A stretch of DNA of 64,000 nt from Gammaproteobacteria bacterium (lineage in GTDB: Bacteria > Pseudomonadota > Gammaproteobacteria > Steroidobacterales > GCA-2729495): contig JASLMV010000004.1 of assembly GCA_030746435.1 (NCBI GenBank), positions 62,001 to 126,000 of the forward strand, given 5' to 3'. Positions 62,395 through 64,000 of this stretch are shown here, in pieces (within the stretch, counting starts at the first letter, position 1; every line of letters begins with the position of its first letter). Both the position numbers and the translations under genes were made by a program. Below the pieces are notes generated by a model that did no database searches, was not told the DNA's origin, and worked only from the letters and a program-made list of their open reading frames with translations.

Positions 62395-64000
62395 TTGCCT
62401 CCTTTGCCTGACATACATGCTATTGCCGTCCTATTGATGACGGGCGTTACGCTGTACCTGTTTGCGCGGGAACGTATACCGCTGGAGACCACGGGGTTTC
62501 TGGTACTGGTTACGTTGGTCGCAGGCTTCTACGTGTTCTCGTATCCGGGTATCGAGCCGCAGCAGTTCTTCCTGTCTTTCGGTAACGAGGCGCTGGTTAC
62601 TATTTGTGCGCTGCTGATAGTCAGCAAAGGGCTGGAGGTGACGGGTGCATTACAGCCGGTTGCCAGCCTGATGGCCGCCGGCTGGCAGGAACGGCCTCGC
62701 CTGGCATTTATAACCATGTTACTGGTGGGAGCGGTCAGCAGTGCGTTCCTGAACAACACGCCGATAGTCGTGATGTTCATGCCAATACTCGTTGCGGTGT
62801 GCTTACGCAGTGGGATTGCACCGTCAGGTGTTTTGATCCCCATGGGCCTCGCAACACTGATCGGCGGCATGGCTACGACTATCGGTACATCGACAAACCT
62901 GCTCGTTGTCGGTATTGCAGCCAACCAGGGTTTGCCGCGGCTCGAAATGTTTGACTTCTCCCTGCCGGTTATCGTCGCCGCGGTACCCGGGCTGGTATTT
63001 CTGTGGATCTTTGCGCCGCGCATACTGCCCGAACGCAAGCCGCCGATGTCCGACATTTCGCCACGAGTGTTCAAGGCACTGTTGTATGTCAACGAAGACA
63101 GCTTCGCCAACGGCAAGACGTTGACGGAAGTACGCGCGAAGACCGAAAACCGCATGCGTATCGATCGTGTGCAGCGGGGTGACAATCTGTTTGTCGCCCG
63201 GCTGCCATCCGTCACTCTGCAGGAAGGCGACCGACTGTATGTCAGCGATACTGCCGACCGGCTGAAGGAATATGAAAAACTGTTGGGGGCGACACTGTAC
63301 AACGCATCCGACGTAGAACACCCGGTTAGTGAGGATGTGCCGCTGGCGAGTGAGGGCCAGCAGTTGGCCGAAGCGGTCATTACCCGCGGTTCCCCTTTGC
63401 ACCACCGGACGCTGAATGTCAGTCAATTCAGCGCGCGCTTCGGACTGGTGCCGATGGCTATCCACCGAGCGCGGCCATCGATAGACGTCGTAGGGGAACT
63501 GGAATCGACCCGCCTGCGAGCGGGTGATGTGATCCTGGTGCAGGGGTCGAGCGAAGCGATAGCGGAACTACGTGCCAGCGGTTCGATGCTCGTGCTCGAC
63601 GGGACGATGGATCTGCCACACACGGAACGGGCCAATACGGCGCTCGGCATTATGATTGTGGTAGTAGCACTCGCCGCCTTCGGGCTCGTGCCTATATCGA
63701 TCAGCGCACTTGCCGGCGTTGTCGCAATGCTACTGACGAATTGCCTGCGCTGGCGGGATGTCGGTGATTCGCTGAACATCCCCGTGATCATGATAATCGT
63801 TGCAAGTTTATCCCTGGGCACCGCAATGGAACAGACGGGCGGCGCCGAATACATCGCCCAGTTATTTGTTGCGGCAACGCAGGAACTGCCCATACCCGTC
63901 ATGTTGAGTGGCCTCATGTTACTCATGACGATTCTGACTAACGTCGTGTCGAATAATGCGGCTGCTGTTATCGGTACGCCTATTGCAATCAGCGTTGCAT
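62395..64000 (+). CDS. SLC13/DASS-type permease with RCK-C (TrkA-C) domains, partial
   Basis: An open frame of 535 codons runs off the window. It starts at TTG 62395 with AGGA 7 nt upstream; an in-frame ATG at 62437 is the alternative but would cut the first membrane helix. The first 200 residues are membrane segments with the family signature FLNNTPIVVMFMPI and TTIGTSTNLLVVGIA. Two RCK-C type regulatory domains occupy about 215-300 and 320-400 (LTEVRAKTENRMRIDRVQRG and GELESTRLRAGDVILVQG), then membrane segments resume with MLTNVVSNNAAAVI-like sequence. Members move sulfate or carboxylates. Substrate unknown. Confidence 0.9.
   Translation, partial: MPPLPDIHAIAVLLMTGVTLYLFARERIPLETTGFLVLVTLVAGFYVFSYPGIEPQQFFLSFGNEALVTICALLIVSKGLEVTGALQPVASLMAAGWQERPRLAFITMLLVGAVSSAFLNNTPIVVMFMPILVAVCLRSGIAPSGVLIPMGLATLIGGMATTIGTSTNLLVVGIAANQGLPRLEMFDFSLPVIVAAVPGLVFLWIFAPRILPERKPPMSDISPRVFKALLYVNEDSFANGKTLTEVRAKTENRMRIDRVQRGDNLFVARLPSVTLQEGDRLYVSDTADRLKEYEKLLGATLYNASDVEHPVSEDVPLASEGQQLAEAVITRGSPLHHRTLNVSQFSARFGLVPMAIHRARPSIDVVGELESTRLRAGDVILVQGSSEAIAELRASGSMLVLDGTMDLPHTERANTALGIMIVVVALAAFGLVPISISALAGVVAMLLTNCLRWRDVGDSLNIPVIMIIVASLSLGTAMEQTGGAEYIAQLFVAATQELPIPVMLSGLMLLMTILTNVVSNNAAAVIGTPIAISVA

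Noticed and set aside
62529-63465. Two long minus-strand open frames near the right edge
   Set aside because: They lie opposite the SLC13 permease, whose membrane signature and RCK-C domains are unmistakable.
1-64000. Searched by eye for CRISPR arrays, tRNA or rRNA genes, insertion sequences and phage genes
   Set aside because: No regularly spaced repeats, no cloverleaf-like sequences with T-loop words in gaps, and no transposase or integrase-like product were seen.

Overview
This 64 kb window is a dense stretch of bacterial chromosome, almost certainly from an aerobic, free-living gammaproteobacterium. The evidence is the ubiquinone genes ubiC-ubiA, the spoT-rpoZ-gmk block, pilMNOPQ next to aroK-aroB, a hexameric-type citrate synthase, a heme A synthase (implying an aa3-type oxidase), TRAP transporters and GTAG-type REP sequences. 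It is not an enteric. A marine or sediment lineage outside Enterobacterales is my guess, but the sequence does not fix the genus. There is no phage, insertion sequence, CRISPR array, tRNA or rRNA that I can see. Both ends cut through membrane-transporter genes.

Layout. 1-2.1 kb (minus): tatA-tatB-tatC followed by the start of an OPT-family transporter. 2.3-10.3 kb: dtd (minus), then a plus-strand operon of a Tat-type lipoprotein TRAP binding protein, a complete Opp/Dpp-like peptide ABC transporter, and a separate small lipoprotein with two C-x25-C repeats. 10.3-32.2 kb is nearly all minus: TRAP permeases dctM/dctQ, trkH-trkA, uvrD, a Sel1-like membrane-anchored protein, ctaA, bioC-bioB, ubiA-ubiC, recG, ridA, spoT, rpoZ, gmk, an outer-membrane barrel, an acetyltransferase and yicC; comF is the plus-strand exception. 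32.4-58.2 kb is mostly plus: a PP2C phosphatase, rph, rdgB, hemW, rpmE, gltA, then (after minus-strand ponA and a nucleotidyltransferase-like gene) pilMNOPQ plus an Ig-repeat lipoprotein, aroK-aroB-dgt, pyrF, a YbbA/YbbP-like ABC exporter divergent from tesA, a NUDIX hydrolase and a secreted NTF2-like protein. 58.2-62 kb (minus): a D-2-hydroxyacid dehydrogenase and a divergent ppc. 62.4 kb to the end: an SLC13-type permease.

Most notable signals. (1) A well-matched class I cyclic-di-GMP (GEMM-I) riboswitch lies in the leader of pilMNOPQ and the Ig-repeat lipoprotein, with a promoter-like sequence that could bypass it. (2) Two 147-bp copies of a REP-bounded element share an 11-bp hairpin that differs by a compensatory base-pair change. 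(3) An AT-rich region with a perfect inverted pair of DnaA boxes lies near the point where gene orientation switches from mostly minus to mostly plus. (4) The gltA leader is long and apparently multi-helical. (5) The ppc product has substitutions in several catalytic signatures. (6) RNA polymerase omega carries a long acidic, proline-rich tail.

Genes working together: peptide and organic-acid uptake (Opp-like ABC, TRAP, OPT and SLC13 systems), Tat export of the TRAP lipoprotein, K+ uptake (TrkAH), stringent response and nucleotide metabolism (SpoT, Gmk, RdgB, Dgt, PyrF, NUDIX), cell-wall synthesis and type IV pilus alignment machinery, and biotin, ubiquinone and heme cofactors.
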